DNA from: Hygrophila difformis
Lineage: Eukaryota > Streptophyta > Magnoliopsida > Lamiales > Acanthaceae
Direction: 5' to 3'
Assembly (NCBI GenBank): GCA_030278955.1
Contig: JAOANR010000003.1
Location: forward strand, 49,696,902-49,760,901
Length of the DNA: 64,000 nt
Positions 42,920 to 53,582 of this stretch are shown piece after piece; position 1 is the first letter of the stretch; each line of letters begins with the position of its first letter. The notes under the pieces are model-generated. The model made no database searches. It saw only the letters and a program-made list of their open reading frames with translations, and was not told where the DNA came from. The translations under genes were made by a program, and so were the position numbers.

Positions 42920-44089
42920 CTAGTTTTGCGGCCTATTTTGAGGGGGTCTGTACCCTTGGTTATTGCCGTTTCGCCCGTTTTGGTTTTGAGGCTGTTCTTG
43001 CCCCGCGACCAAATCGTCCCTCTTCATTATGTTCTCGAGCCTAGTTCGACAATCCCGTCGAATGTGACCCATTCGACCGCATCGGTAACAGGCGCCTTGT
43101 TGCGGGCATCCCCTTGCCAGGTGTGGTCGTCCACATCTCGGGCAAGGCGGTACCGGATCTTCTTGATTGAACCTCCTCCCAGTGTTGTTTTGTTGGGGCC
43201 TGTTCGACCCTCTGCGCTGCTCGTTCCTTCCAGTGTTGTTCTCGTTTCGTGAATCTCGACTTCTCTTGTCTTGAGGACCCCTGCTGGACTCCCCACTCAC
43301 CCTTCTTTTCAGCTGCTGCACGCGTGCTACCGCTACAGCGCGATCGTATACGGCTTGCAAATCGGGGTAGTGTACCCCCGCGATCACTTCGCGCACAGAC
43401 AGGTTCAGTCCCATCTCGAACTTCTGTGCCTTTTCCGCATCAGTAGGCACTAGCCTTGGTGCGAACCTCACCAGCTCCTTGAAGTGGGTGTAGTATTCCT
43501 GCACCGTTTGGCTTCCTTGCTTCAACGACAGGAATTCTTCGTACATGGCAGCTTTGGTACTCAAGGGATAGAATCGATCCCTGAGTAGTTCCATCATCTC
43601 CATCCACGAGTAAGGCTCGTCATCTTCAGTCAGTTTGGCTTGCGTTGCTTGCCACCAGTCATCCGCTTCGCCTCCCAAGTAGTATGAAGCGACATGTACC
43701 CTCTCTCCTTCCGGACATTTGACCGCTCCCAGCAGCTTGTCAAAAGTCCGGATCCATTCCTCCAGTTTAGCTGGATCCTCCTCACCAGCATAGTGGGGCG
43801 GCTGGTAGGGATTCACCATTGCCAGGTAGTTAGGGCGAGCTTGGGGCGGAGGTACCGCCGCAGCTTGACCCTGGTTGACTTGCGCATTTCCGAGCGCAAT
43901 CAACACTTCCTCTATCGTCCTAAGACGATCGCCCACATTGTTCGGTGCGGGGGCGTCCTGCGCACCTTGGGGTTGTTCCATCTCAGGTTGAATCGGTTCA
44001 GTGACGTTTGGTGGTGTTTCAGTAGGTATCTCAGTGGTGGTTTGGGGAGTGGTTTGAGTTCTTCCTCTTCCTCTTCCTCTGGGTGCCAT
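42920..44089 (-). pseudogene. Copy 2 Gag
   Basis: Gag domain and both zinc knuckles are intact (second knuckle [14 protein letters not shown]). The frame ends at TAG (42920-42922) where copies 1 and 3 have CAG for glutamine, in the Q/N-rich spacer after the knuckles. A Gag lacking only that spacer could still be made, while Pol would need stop readthrough. Start chosen at MAPRGRGR as in copy 1. Confidence 0.9.
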
Positions 44090-44351
44090 TCTGGTACAAA
44101 TATGATAGATTAGGGCTGGTGAATTTAGCATATAGTCTAAGCAATTTCTATGAATGTATATGTGTGTAGTAATTTAGCACGTGGTGCTTTGTTCGGATTG
44201 AGAAGCATCGTATGCTTCGGGGTTTTATTTTATTTGTCTTGTTTTGTTTTGATTTAAAAAAAATAAGTCGGGCATTTTATTTCCTCAAAAGAAATTTTAG
44301 TACAAAAGTAGAAATATTTTTCTAGCAAAACAATGTCTAACAATAGAATCT

Positions 44352-44687
44352 CTAGTGCCTCATGACGTCTCCCGGTGGGGTAGCAGGATCTTCCTCCGGA
44401 TCTTCCTCCTCCGAACTCGGCGGTAGTAGGTCGTCAAAGATAGTGTTTAAGTCTTGCCCGTGGGCATCGATGTATTCCTTTAGTATTAAGTTTTGTGTAG
44501 TGAGGGTTTGGACTTGGCGCTCGAGTTGGTTTATGCGGTGATGATCCGCCTCTCTCAAGTTGCCCATGTGATGTAAATTGGCCTCCAATTGAGCCATACG
44601 GTACTTCATTTGCTCTAGGGTTTGGTGGGAATCGAGATGAACGCTCATCATCCTGACCATCAACTGCATCATGTCTTGACTAGCCAT
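44352..44687 (-). CDS. Small conserved coiled-coil ORF ahead of gag (copy 2)
   Basis: 111 residues, identical to the copy 1 protein except PPGDV for PPRDV near the C-terminus. Intact even though gag-pol of this copy has two stops. Confidence 0.65.
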   Translation of the reverse strand: MASQDMMQLMVRMMSVHLDSHQTLEQMKYRMAQLEANLHHMGNLREADHHRINQLERQVQTLTTQNLILKEYIDAHGQDLNTIFDDLLPPSSEEEDPEEDPATPPGDVMRH

Positions 44688-44716
44688 CTAGCGCAAGCAA
44701 GAGATCTAAGTTAATA

Positions 44717-44851
44717 TTCGCCAAGATTCTAAGTTCAATTCGCCAAGATTCTAGGTTCGAGTTTCCAAGATTCTAAGTTCAAGTTTCGCCAAGATGCTAA
44801 GTTCAAGTTTCGCCAAGATGCTAAGTTCAAGTTTCCAAGATTCTAAGTTCA
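44717..44851 (-). repeat. Leader minisatellite of copy 2
   Basis: About six units of the CAAGATTCTAAGTTCAA-type repeat, more than in copies 1 and 3. Confidence 0.75.
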
Positions 44852-45056
44852 TAGCAGAGATGCAACATGCATATGCAAATGATATTTCCCACCAATAATA
44901 ATTTAATGCACCATATATATATTTTTCCCATGGGGTTTTAAAAAAAATAAATTTCTCCATGGAAATAATAATTTAAAATTTAAAAGAATAGTCAAAATAC
45001 TAATAGTGGTTTAAAAATAGTAATGGTTTAAAAAATAATAGTTTAAAAATAGCCGG

Positions 45057-45068
45057 GCTCTGATACCA
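45057..45068 (-). other. Primer-binding site of copy 2
   Basis: Minus strand TGGTATCAGAGC, three bases inside LTR-D. Confidence 0.9.
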
Positions 45069-45071
45069 ACT

Positions 45072-47671
45072 TGTAACACCCCGGTTTTTGGTCACCCAGG
45101 TCGGGATGTCACTGCCACATCTCCCTAGTAAGACACGGTTTCTCCGAGCTTACTAAAGAGATGCAAGGCTAGGTATTGCAGTATTTAAAACATTTAAAGC
45201 ATTCAAAATAGCCCATACAATATAATTCGAAAATAATAATAGCATAGCGCAGCGGAAATATTTAGTTTAGTACAGTATCGCAGCGGAAAATATAGAAAGG
45301 GCCGACATGGCCAAAACACGGGTTAAACAGGCCCGTTCATAATATAGTCTAAGTACGAAATTTAAAAGCAAAATAACAATCCCCAAAATCCCATGCATGA
45401 TTCGTGCTCACACATGCTCATTCCACATATTCTGTAAGGAAATGAATAAAAATGGTTTTGGTCAGCAAAATTGCTGAGTAAGTTAACACATGCATGATCG
45501 TAGGGTTTAAAAGCCATAATTTTAATAATTTAACAAAAGCATGATAATAACATAATATTTAGTTTCATCTAATCCATATCCAATAGCATAATTTATCTCA
45601 GGCTCTATTTAATAACACATATCACATGGTTCAAGATAATAGCCATAATTTAAATAAAGCATTTAAATAATTTAATTTGACAACAATATAATTTAATCTA
45701 GTTTAATTTAATTTAGAATCCCCATTACATTCCCGATTTGGTATTTCAAAGTTTCACGATAAAAATCGCGATGTCAACAAGTTTAGCCGGTAGCCCGGCG
45801 GCCGCAACCGTATCAGCCATACCCAGTACCACTCCGGAGCCTCGGGAAACCCATACGGATATTCACGAGAGTGTAGGCTCTAAGTTTCGCCATTTAGGCA
45901 ATCCATATCTCAAGTTTAGCGCGCGGGGTCACCATCGTCCATTACGGCACGAAGTGAATCGTTAGGGGGCACCCTGCAGAGCACTCACCCCTAATTTTAA
46001 TTTATCAAGTTTGTAAGGGGATTTAATTTTTAAAATCTGCCTTCCATTGTATTAATTTAGAAATAATATCTCAATTCGTTTCAACCCTAAAGGTTAAATC
46101 CATGTTTCAACAAGATTTCAAGATTTCGTTTCGGTAAATCACAGTTTACTCCAAAATTCGTCTAATATCAGATTTAACTCCAAAAATTCCAAAATTTCAT
46201 ATCTGACTCGGAAACATCAAGATCTACAACTTTCGTGTTTTAACTTTTTCAATCCTAGATACCTAAGTAGGTCAAAATTGCCAATTTTCGCATAAGAAGA
46301 AATCTGTCCGAGTTTAATACATCACAGTTCAAAGATTTCAAATTCTACCATATCAATTCAACTCCAAATTCAATGAAATTTGACAGGGATCATCTTAAAA
46401 CATTTATCTACAACTTTCATGTTTGGCCAAAGATCTAAAACAGCCTAGATCCTATGTCAAAAACGTGATCAAGATCATTCCTAAGTTCTGTCAAAGATTT
46501 CAAGATCTAGAATCAAACAGTTCGGTTTCAACGGGTTTTCACATATCAAATCAACTCCAAAAATTCCCAAATTTTTACAGTAGCTAGGTCTAAGTCTTAG
46601 GAACGTTTTTCGTGTTTTAAGTTGTTCCGTTTGAGTTCGTTTTAAGGGTCGGAAAAATTCACCAAATCTGTTGCGTCGGTAGAAAAACAAAAGTGGACAG
46701 ATTTATGGTTCTTGTTGAATCTTTTAGGTTTCGAATGTTTTAAAATCTCCCAAAACCATGTAAGGTTAACTTACAGTGTCTATGAACGTCGGGGATGTCT
46801 AGTTCGGAGGCGTGGCTTCCAGATCACCGTTTCTCCTCTCCGTTCGTCGGGTTCTACGATCTAGATTCGATACGGGGTGTAGAAAGAAAAGAACCGAAGT
46901 TAGAATCCGTTTTCGGATTGAAACGTGAAAAGATTTATTGGACTAGAGCTTACCACAACGTTTGGAGACCTTGGATTTTCGTCCAAGCTGCTGCCTCCGT
47001 TTGGTGCTTTCCGTCGACTCCGAATTTAGGGTTTCGAACGTATAGAAGATTGTAGGGTTTTGTAAACTTGTTTGGGGCTCCCAAGGGGCTTATTTATAGA
47101 ATTCTTAATCCCTAGGGCGTCCACAACCGACCTAAAAGTCTGGAGTCGAGAGATGTTCAACCGAAAGTCGAAAAATCCGCGTTCGGGCGAGAGATTCACG
47201 CAACAAACGAATCTGTGGGGTGGCGCGGTCGTGGCGCGCTGAACCACCTTCACCGCGCGGCCACCGCGCCGACTTCGCCTGGACTTCGGTCCGGGCGGGT
47301 CGTGCGATCCGTCGTGCTTTTCCGCCTCTCTTTCGGGTTTCTATCCCTCTATGCTCCCGAATTCCGATTTCCGGGGTATCTTCGGGTTTCTACTTTCTCT
47401 CTAACTTTTCACTCGGGTCTAATTGGATGTTTTGGTCTCGAATACTCGAGTTCATTAGTGTCGGGTTTTGGTGTACAATTTATTTACCTTTAATAATTCT
47501 TTTCATCTAATTAAATTCCTTTTTAAGTTAAAATCCCATTTCTCATTTCCTTATCTTTATTTATTTATTTATTTGCTGGATTCATTTATTTATTTATGGT
47601 GTTTATTTTATTTATTATTTGTTTATTTAATTATTGTTTTATTTTATGATGGAAAATTCACGGGTATTACA
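45072..47671 (-). mobile_element. LTR-D: recombinant LTR shared by copies 2 and 3
   Basis: 2600 bp, with an internal region on each side: it is the 5' LTR of copy 2 and the 3' LTR of copy 3. Up to at least 47306 its variants match LTR-C (GAACCGAAGTTAG block, CAACAAACGAATCTG, GTGCGATCC). From 47405 on they match LTR-E almost perfectly (CTAACTTTTCACTCGGG, ending CACGGGTATTACA), with one mismatch seen by eye. The switch falls in a stretch common to C, D and E. Confidence 0.95.
47089..47098 (-). promoter_or_regulatory. TATA box of LTR-D
   Basis: Same TATAAATAAG motif and position as in LTR-B. It would drive copy 2. Confidence 0.6.
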
Positions 47672-47687
47672 GTCTACCCTCCTTAAG
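47672..47687 (-). other. Polypurine tract of copy 3
   Basis: CTTAAGGAGGGTAGAC on the minus strand directly before LTR-D. Confidence 0.8.
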
Positions 47688-47895
47688 AATCAACTTCGTC
47701 CTCGAAGTTGTGTTTCGGCTTTTCTCGTGCTAAAGGTCTTGTGTTTGTTTTATTATGTTGTGACTGAACTTAGAATTAAAACTTCTAAGCTGCCTACGTA
47801 CCCGGTAAAGGGATCAAGCCATAAAGTAGTTCAACAATTTACAAAAGTGCACGAAAAACAGGTGGTATGACATCCTCTCCCCCTTAAGATTGCAG

Positions 47896-49101
47896 TTATG
47901 TCCCCATAACTGTGTCGGTATCGGTTTGGAACAATGTCGGGTATCGTTCTCTCATGTCGGATTCTATTTCCCAAGTTGCCGTCTCACTTTCGTGGTTTGA
48001 CCAAAGAACCTTGATCATTTTGACGGTTTTGTTCCTCGTTACTCGTTCCTTGGTATCGAGAATACGCACTGGGACTTCTTCGTAAGTCAAATCTTCATCG
48101 AGCTCAATTATCTCCGGTTGAAGTACATGTGTCGGGTCCGGCACATACTTCTTTAGTTGCGAGACATGGAAGACATTATGAACTCGATCTAAGTGTGGCG
48201 GTAAAGCCAATCGGTAGGCTAGAGTTCCGACTCGTTCTAGGATTTCGTAAGGTCCTATGTATCGAGGACTTAACTTCCCTCGTTTGCCAAAGCGCATCAC
48301 CCCCTTCATGGGTGATATCTTTAGCATGACCCTATCTCCCACTTGAAATTCTAGGTCTCGTCGTCTCACGTCGGCATAACTCTTTTGACGGTCTTGAGCG
48401 GCTTTCATCTTCCCTTGGATCACTTTGATTTGTTGAGCCATGTCTTCGATAAGTTGTGGTCCCACTACCACGGACTTATCGTTTTCTTCCCAGCTCAAAG
48501 GGCTACGACACTTTCGTCCATACAATGCCTCGAAAGGTGCCATGCCGATACTAGCATGGTAACTATTATTATAGGAAAACTCAATCAAGGGTAAATGAGA
48601 TTCCCAATTTCCTTTGAATTCCAACACGCATGCTCTCAGCATGTCTTCTAGTGTTTGGATTGTCCTTTCGGTTTGTCCATCCGTCATCGGGTGGAATGCG
48701 GTGCTCATTTTGATTTGAGTACCGAGAGCTTTTTGTAACTCCATCCAGAAATGAGAGACAAATCTACTGTCTCTATCGGAAATGATATCATGTGGTACTC
48801 CATGTCGTCGTACCACATTATCAATGTAGGCTCGGGCCAATTGGTCCATAGTCCACGTGTCTTTCATTGGGATGAATAGGGCTGTCTTTGTTAGCCTATC
48901 CACAATCACCCAAATCTTGTTCATGCCTTTAGGTGATCGGGGTAATCCCGAGACAAAGTCCATTGAGATGCTATCCCACTTCCAACTTGGAATCTCTAGT
49001 GGTTGCATCAGTCCTAAGGGTTTATGTCGCGCTGCCTTAACCTTTTGGCAGGTGAGACATCTCGCCACGAAATTTGCCACTTCCTTCTTCATTCCCGGCC
49101 A
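47896..49101 (-). pseudogene. Copy 3 integrase
   Basis: The open frame from MKKEVANF carries the zinc-finger cysteines, D-D-E triad and chromodomain-like tail (ATWEIESDMRERYP). It is separated from the upstream part by a TAG at 49102-49104, where a tryptophan codon (TGG) of KIYWWPG is expected. Confidence 0.9.
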
Positions 49102-49831
49102 CTAATAGATCTTCTTCAGATCCTTGTATAGCTTGTCACCTCCGGGATGTACGGAATATGGCGTGTTGTGCCCTTCCTCCATCAACCTTTGCTTCAATTC
49201 GGCACATTTAAGAGGCACACACCACCTCCCTTTGAAACGGATGCTTCCATCCTCGTGGATAGCAAATCCTATTGCCTTTCCTTCGGAAATATACCCTTTT
49301 ATCTTCTCGAGTTTCGGGTCGCCCGGTTGAGCGAGTCGAATCTCGTCTAATATTGGAGTCTCTACGACCATGGCATTGATCGTTTCTCTCACTGTGCCAG
49401 GATGCACAAGTTCTAACTCCAATCTTGCCAAATCCATGTACAATGCCGGCGGAATTACCAACGAGTTTGTCACGTGTTGGGTTTTCCGACTTAGGGCATC
49501 GGCTACCACATTCGCCTTCCCCTCGTGGTACGCTATCTCTAAATCGTAGTCTTTAATGAGTTCCAACCACCTTCGCTGTCTCAAATTCAACTCCTTCTGA
49601 GTGAATATATACTTCAAGCTTTTGTGGTCGGTGAACATTCGACACTTCCGCCCATAAAGATAATGTCTCCATATCTTTAGAGCGAAAACGACCGCTGCCA
49701 ACTCCAGGTCATGTGTCGGATAATTTTCCTCGTGAGGTTTTAGTTGGCGTGATGCATAGGCTACGAATCTCGAGTCTTGCATCAAAACACAACCTAAACC
49801 TTCCTTCGAAGCATCGCTATATACTTCGAAG
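49102..49831 (-). pseudogene. Copy 3 RNase H and integrase zinc-finger start
   Basis: The frame shifts by one base near 49838-49843 (an extra T in CATTTTTCTG versus CATTCTCTG in copy 2), just before the RNase H YSDAS motif. The remainder reads normally through RNase H ([19 protein letters not shown]) and [11 protein letters not shown] until the TAG at 49102-49104. Confidence 0.9.
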
Positions 49832-52192
49832 TCACCATTTTTCTGATGGTAGTGTTAATACGGGTGTGGTTGTGAGCCGTTTCTTCAGCTCTTGAAACGC
49901 AATCTCACAAGCTTCGGTCCACTCGTATTTTGCTCCTTTCTTCAGAAGCTGGGTCAAAGGACGTGCAATCCTTGAAAAGTCCTTCACAAACCGTCTATAA
50001 TATCCGGCTAATCCAAGGAAACTCCTTATTTCCGTTGGACTTTTCGGAGTTGCCCATTCAGTTACGGCAGAAACTTTTGCCGGATCCACTGATACTCCAT
50101 CAGCGGATACTATGTGTCCGAGAAATGCCACTTCTTTCAGCCAGAAGTCACATTTCGACAGCTTGCCGTATAGCTGATTTCTTCGCAAGATTTCTAACAC
50201 TTGATGTAAGTGCTTCGCATGCTCCTCCTCGCTCTTCGAGTAGATCAGGATGTCGTCGATGAACACTACGACACACTGGTCTAACAATTCTCGGAACACG
50301 TTGTTCATGAGATCCATGAACATGGCCGGAGCATTTGTTAACCCGAAGGATAACATTGTGAACTCGTAATGACCATATCGTGTTCGAAACGCCGTCTTCG
50401 GAATGTCCTTCTCGGCAATCCTCAATTGATGATACCGAGATTGCAAATCGATCTTCGAGAATACTGAAGCTCCCTTCAGTTGATCAAACAGATCCTCTAT
50501 TCTCGGAAGGGGGTATTTATTCTTAATGGTCAATTGGTTTAGTCCTCGGTAATCTATGCAAAGACGTAGTCCTCCGTCTTTCTTCTTGACAAACAAAACC
50601 GGTGCTCCCCAAGGGGACGTACTCGGTCTTATGTAACCTTTTCCCAATAGCTCCTCGAGTTGTTCCTTTAACTCCTTCATTTCCAGTGGTGCCATCCGGT
50701 ACGGAGCTTTTGAGACAGGCTCTGTCCCCGGAATGAGATCTATCGTGAATTCAAGATCTCTCTCAGGTGGCGTGCCCGGAACGTCTTCAGGGAACACGTC
50801 CGGGTATTCTCTTACCACTGGTATGCTATCAACCTTGTTCTCTTCCGCCTCAAGGTTGTGCACATAGCACGCATATAGTTCATACCCCTTACGCATCAAG
50901 TTACTTAGTTTAAGTGCACTAACGATTTTGTTACTTTTCTTAGGGGGCTGAGAGTAAAAGATAACTCTCTTTCCCCTACTTTTTGACAAGGTGATCTTTT
51001 GCTTTTGGCATTCGATCACCGCTTTATACTGGGATAGCCAATCCATCCCCAGTATGATGTCAAAGTCTCTTAAGTTAAATTCTACCAAGTTCGCGAAGAA
51101 TTCTACGTTCTTTATCACTACAGGAATTCCATTATATCGTTTAGAGCAAGACACTACTTCTCCAGAAGGCAATTGAATTCCTAAGCTAATTCTCTCGCAC
51201 TTAGGTAGATCTAACTTAGGCACTATCCTTGATGCTATAATTGAGCAACTAGCTCCAGAATCAAATAGAATTCTAAGGGGCGTATTCAACACATAAAATG
51301 TACCTGCCATCACTTCTCCTTGCGCAGGCACGTCCGCTTGGTTCACCACGTTCAGCCTCTCCATAGGGCGTCCCTGATTGCCTTGCTGATTCGCATTCGG
51401 CTGCTGATTTTGTTGCTGGTTTTGATTCTGTGGGGGCGGAGGTCGTTGGTTCTGGTTCTGGTTTTGCGGCCTATTTTGAGGGGGTCTGTACCCTTGGTTA
51501 TTCCCGTTTCGCCCGTTTTGGTTCTGAGGCTGTTCTTGCCCCGCGACCAAATCGTCCCTCCTCGTTATGTTCTCGAGCCTAGTTCGGCAATCCCGTCGAA
51601 CGTGACCCATTCGACCGCATCGGTAACAGGCGCCTTGTTGCGGGCATCCCCTCGCCAGATGGGGTCGTCCACATCTCGGGCAAGGTGGTACCGGATCTTC
51701 CTGGTTGAACATCCTCCCAGTGTTGTTTTGTTGGGGCCTATTCGGCCCTCTGCGCTGCTCGTTCCTTCCAGTGTTGTTCTCGTTTCTTGAGTCTCGGCTT
51801 TTCTTGTCTTGGGGACCCCTGCTGGACTCCCCACTCGCCCTTCTCTTCAGCTGCTGCACACGTGCTACCGCCACGGCGCGGTCATACACAGCTTGCAAAT
51901 CGGGGTAGTGTACCCCCGCGATCACCTCGCGCACGGACAGGTTCAGTCCCATCTCGAACTTCTGTGCCTTTGCTGCATCAGTAGGCACCAGCCTTGGTGC
52001 GAACCTCACCAGCTCCTTGAAGCGTGTGTAGTACTCTTGTACGGTTTGGCCTCACTGCTTCAGTGACAGGAACTCTTCGTACATGGCAGCTTTAGTACTC
52101 AAGGGATAGAATCGATCCCTGAGTAGTTCCATCATCTCCATCCACGAGTAAGGCTCGTCATCTTCAGTCAGTTTGGCTTGCGTTGCCTGCCA
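49832..52192 (-). pseudogene. Copy 3 Gag C-terminal part, protease and reverse transcriptase
   Basis: From the TAG at 52193 the same frame continues, is hit by TGA at 52052-52054 (GGA for glycine in copies 1 and 2), then stays open to 49832. It contains both zinc knuckles, DSGAS protease, and RT with FIDD and the QSRYHQ variant shared with copy 2. The methionine at 52009 is an internal residue replaced at this site (copies 1 and 2 have V), not a real start. Confidence 0.9.
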
Positions 52193-52633
52193 CTAGTCGT
52201 CAGCTTCGCCTCCCAAGTAGTATGAGGCGACATGCACTCTTTCTCCTTCCGGACATTTGACTGCTCCCAGCAGCTTGTCGAAGGTCCGGATCCACTCTTC
52301 CAGTTTAGCTGGATCCTCCTCACCAGCATAGTGGGGCGGCTGGTAAGGATTCACCATCGCCAGGTAGTTAGGGCGAGCTTGGGGCGGAGGTACCGCCGCA
52401 GCTTGACCCTGGTTGACTTGCGTGTTCCCGAGCGCAATCAACACTTCCTCTATCGTCCTAAGACGATCGCCCACATTGTTCGGTGCGGGGGCGTCCTGCG
52501 CACCTTGGGGTTGTTCCATCTCGGGTTGAATCGGTTCAGTGGCGTTTGGTGGTGTTTCAGTGGTGGTTTCAGTGGTGGTTTGGGGAGCGGGTTGAGTTCT
52601 TCCTCTTCCTCTTCCTCTTCCTCTGGGTGCCAT
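52193..52633 (-). pseudogene. Copy 3 Gag N-terminal part
   Basis: It starts MAPRGRGRGRGR and reads the Gag domain to GGEADD, where TAG (52193-52195) replaces the tryptophan codon of the DDWWQ motif. Gag is therefore cut in its core domain. Confidence 0.9.
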
Positions 52634-52908
52634 TCTGGTACAAACGGAAGGGATTAGGACTGGTGAATTTAACATATAGTCTAAGCAATCTCTATAAATG
52701 TATATGTGTATTGCAATTTAGAACGTGGTGCTTTGTTCGAACTAAGAAGCGTCGTATGCTTCGGGGTTTTATTTTATTTTGTTCTTATTTCGAATTTTTT
52801 TTTTTCGATTTATAATAAAATAAATCGGGCATTTTATTTCCTCAAAAGAGATTTTAGTACAAAAATAGAAATATTTTCCTAGCAAAATAATATCTAACAA
52901 TAGAATCT

Positions 52909-53244
52909 CTAGTGTCTCATGACGTCCTCCGGCGGGGTAGCTGGATCTTCCTCTGGATCTTCCTCCTCCGAACTCGGCGGCAGTAGCTCGTCAAAGATGG
53001 TGTTTAAGTCCTGCCCGTGGGCATCGATGTATTCTTTTAGTATTAAGTTTTGTGTAGTGAGGGTTTGGACTTGGCGCTCGAGTTGGTTTATGCGGTGATG
53101 GTCCGCCTCTCTCAAGTTGCCCATGTGATGTAAATTGGCCTCCAATTGAGCCATACGGTACTTCATTTGCTCTAGGGTTTGGTGGGAATCAAGATGAACG
53201 CTCATCATCCTGACCATCAACTGCATCATGTCCTGACTAGCCAT
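52909..53244 (-). CDS. Small conserved coiled-coil ORF ahead of gag (copy 3)
   Basis: 111 residues, differing from copy 1 only at FDELL for FDDLL and PPEDV for PPRDV, although 17 bases differ. It stays open in the copy with the most damaged gag-pol. Confidence 0.65.
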   Translation of the reverse strand: MASQDMMQLMVRMMSVHLDSHQTLEQMKYRMAQLEANLHHMGNLREADHHRINQLERQVQTLTTQNLILKEYIDAHGQDLNTIFDELLPPSSEEEDPEEDPATPPEDVMRH

Positions 53245-53274
53245 CTAGCGCAAGCAAGAGATCTAAGTTAATAT

Positions 53275-53361
53275 TCGCCAAGATTCTAAGTTCAATTCGC
53301 CAAGATTCTAGGTTCAATTCGCCAAGATTCTTAAGTTCAATTCGCCAAGATTCTAAGTTCA
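53275..53361 (-). repeat. Leader minisatellite of copy 3
   Basis: About four units of the CAAGATTCTAAGTTCAA-type repeat. Confidence 0.75.
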
Positions 53362-53567
53362 TAGGAGAGATGCAATATGCAAATGCAAATGATGATTCCC
53401 CCCAATAATAATTTAATGCAATATATATATATCTTTTTTTTTTCCATGGGTTTTAAAATAAAAATTTTTCATGGAAATAATACTTTAAAATTTAAAATAA
53501 TAGTCAAAATACTAATAATAGCTTAAAAACAGTAATGGTTTAAAAATAATAGTTTAAAAATAGCCGG

Positions 53568-53579
53568 GCTCTGATACCA
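53568..53579 (-). other. Primer-binding site of copy 3
   Basis: Minus strand TGGTATCAGAGC, three bases inside LTR-E. Confidence 0.9.
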
Positions 53580-53582
53580 ACT

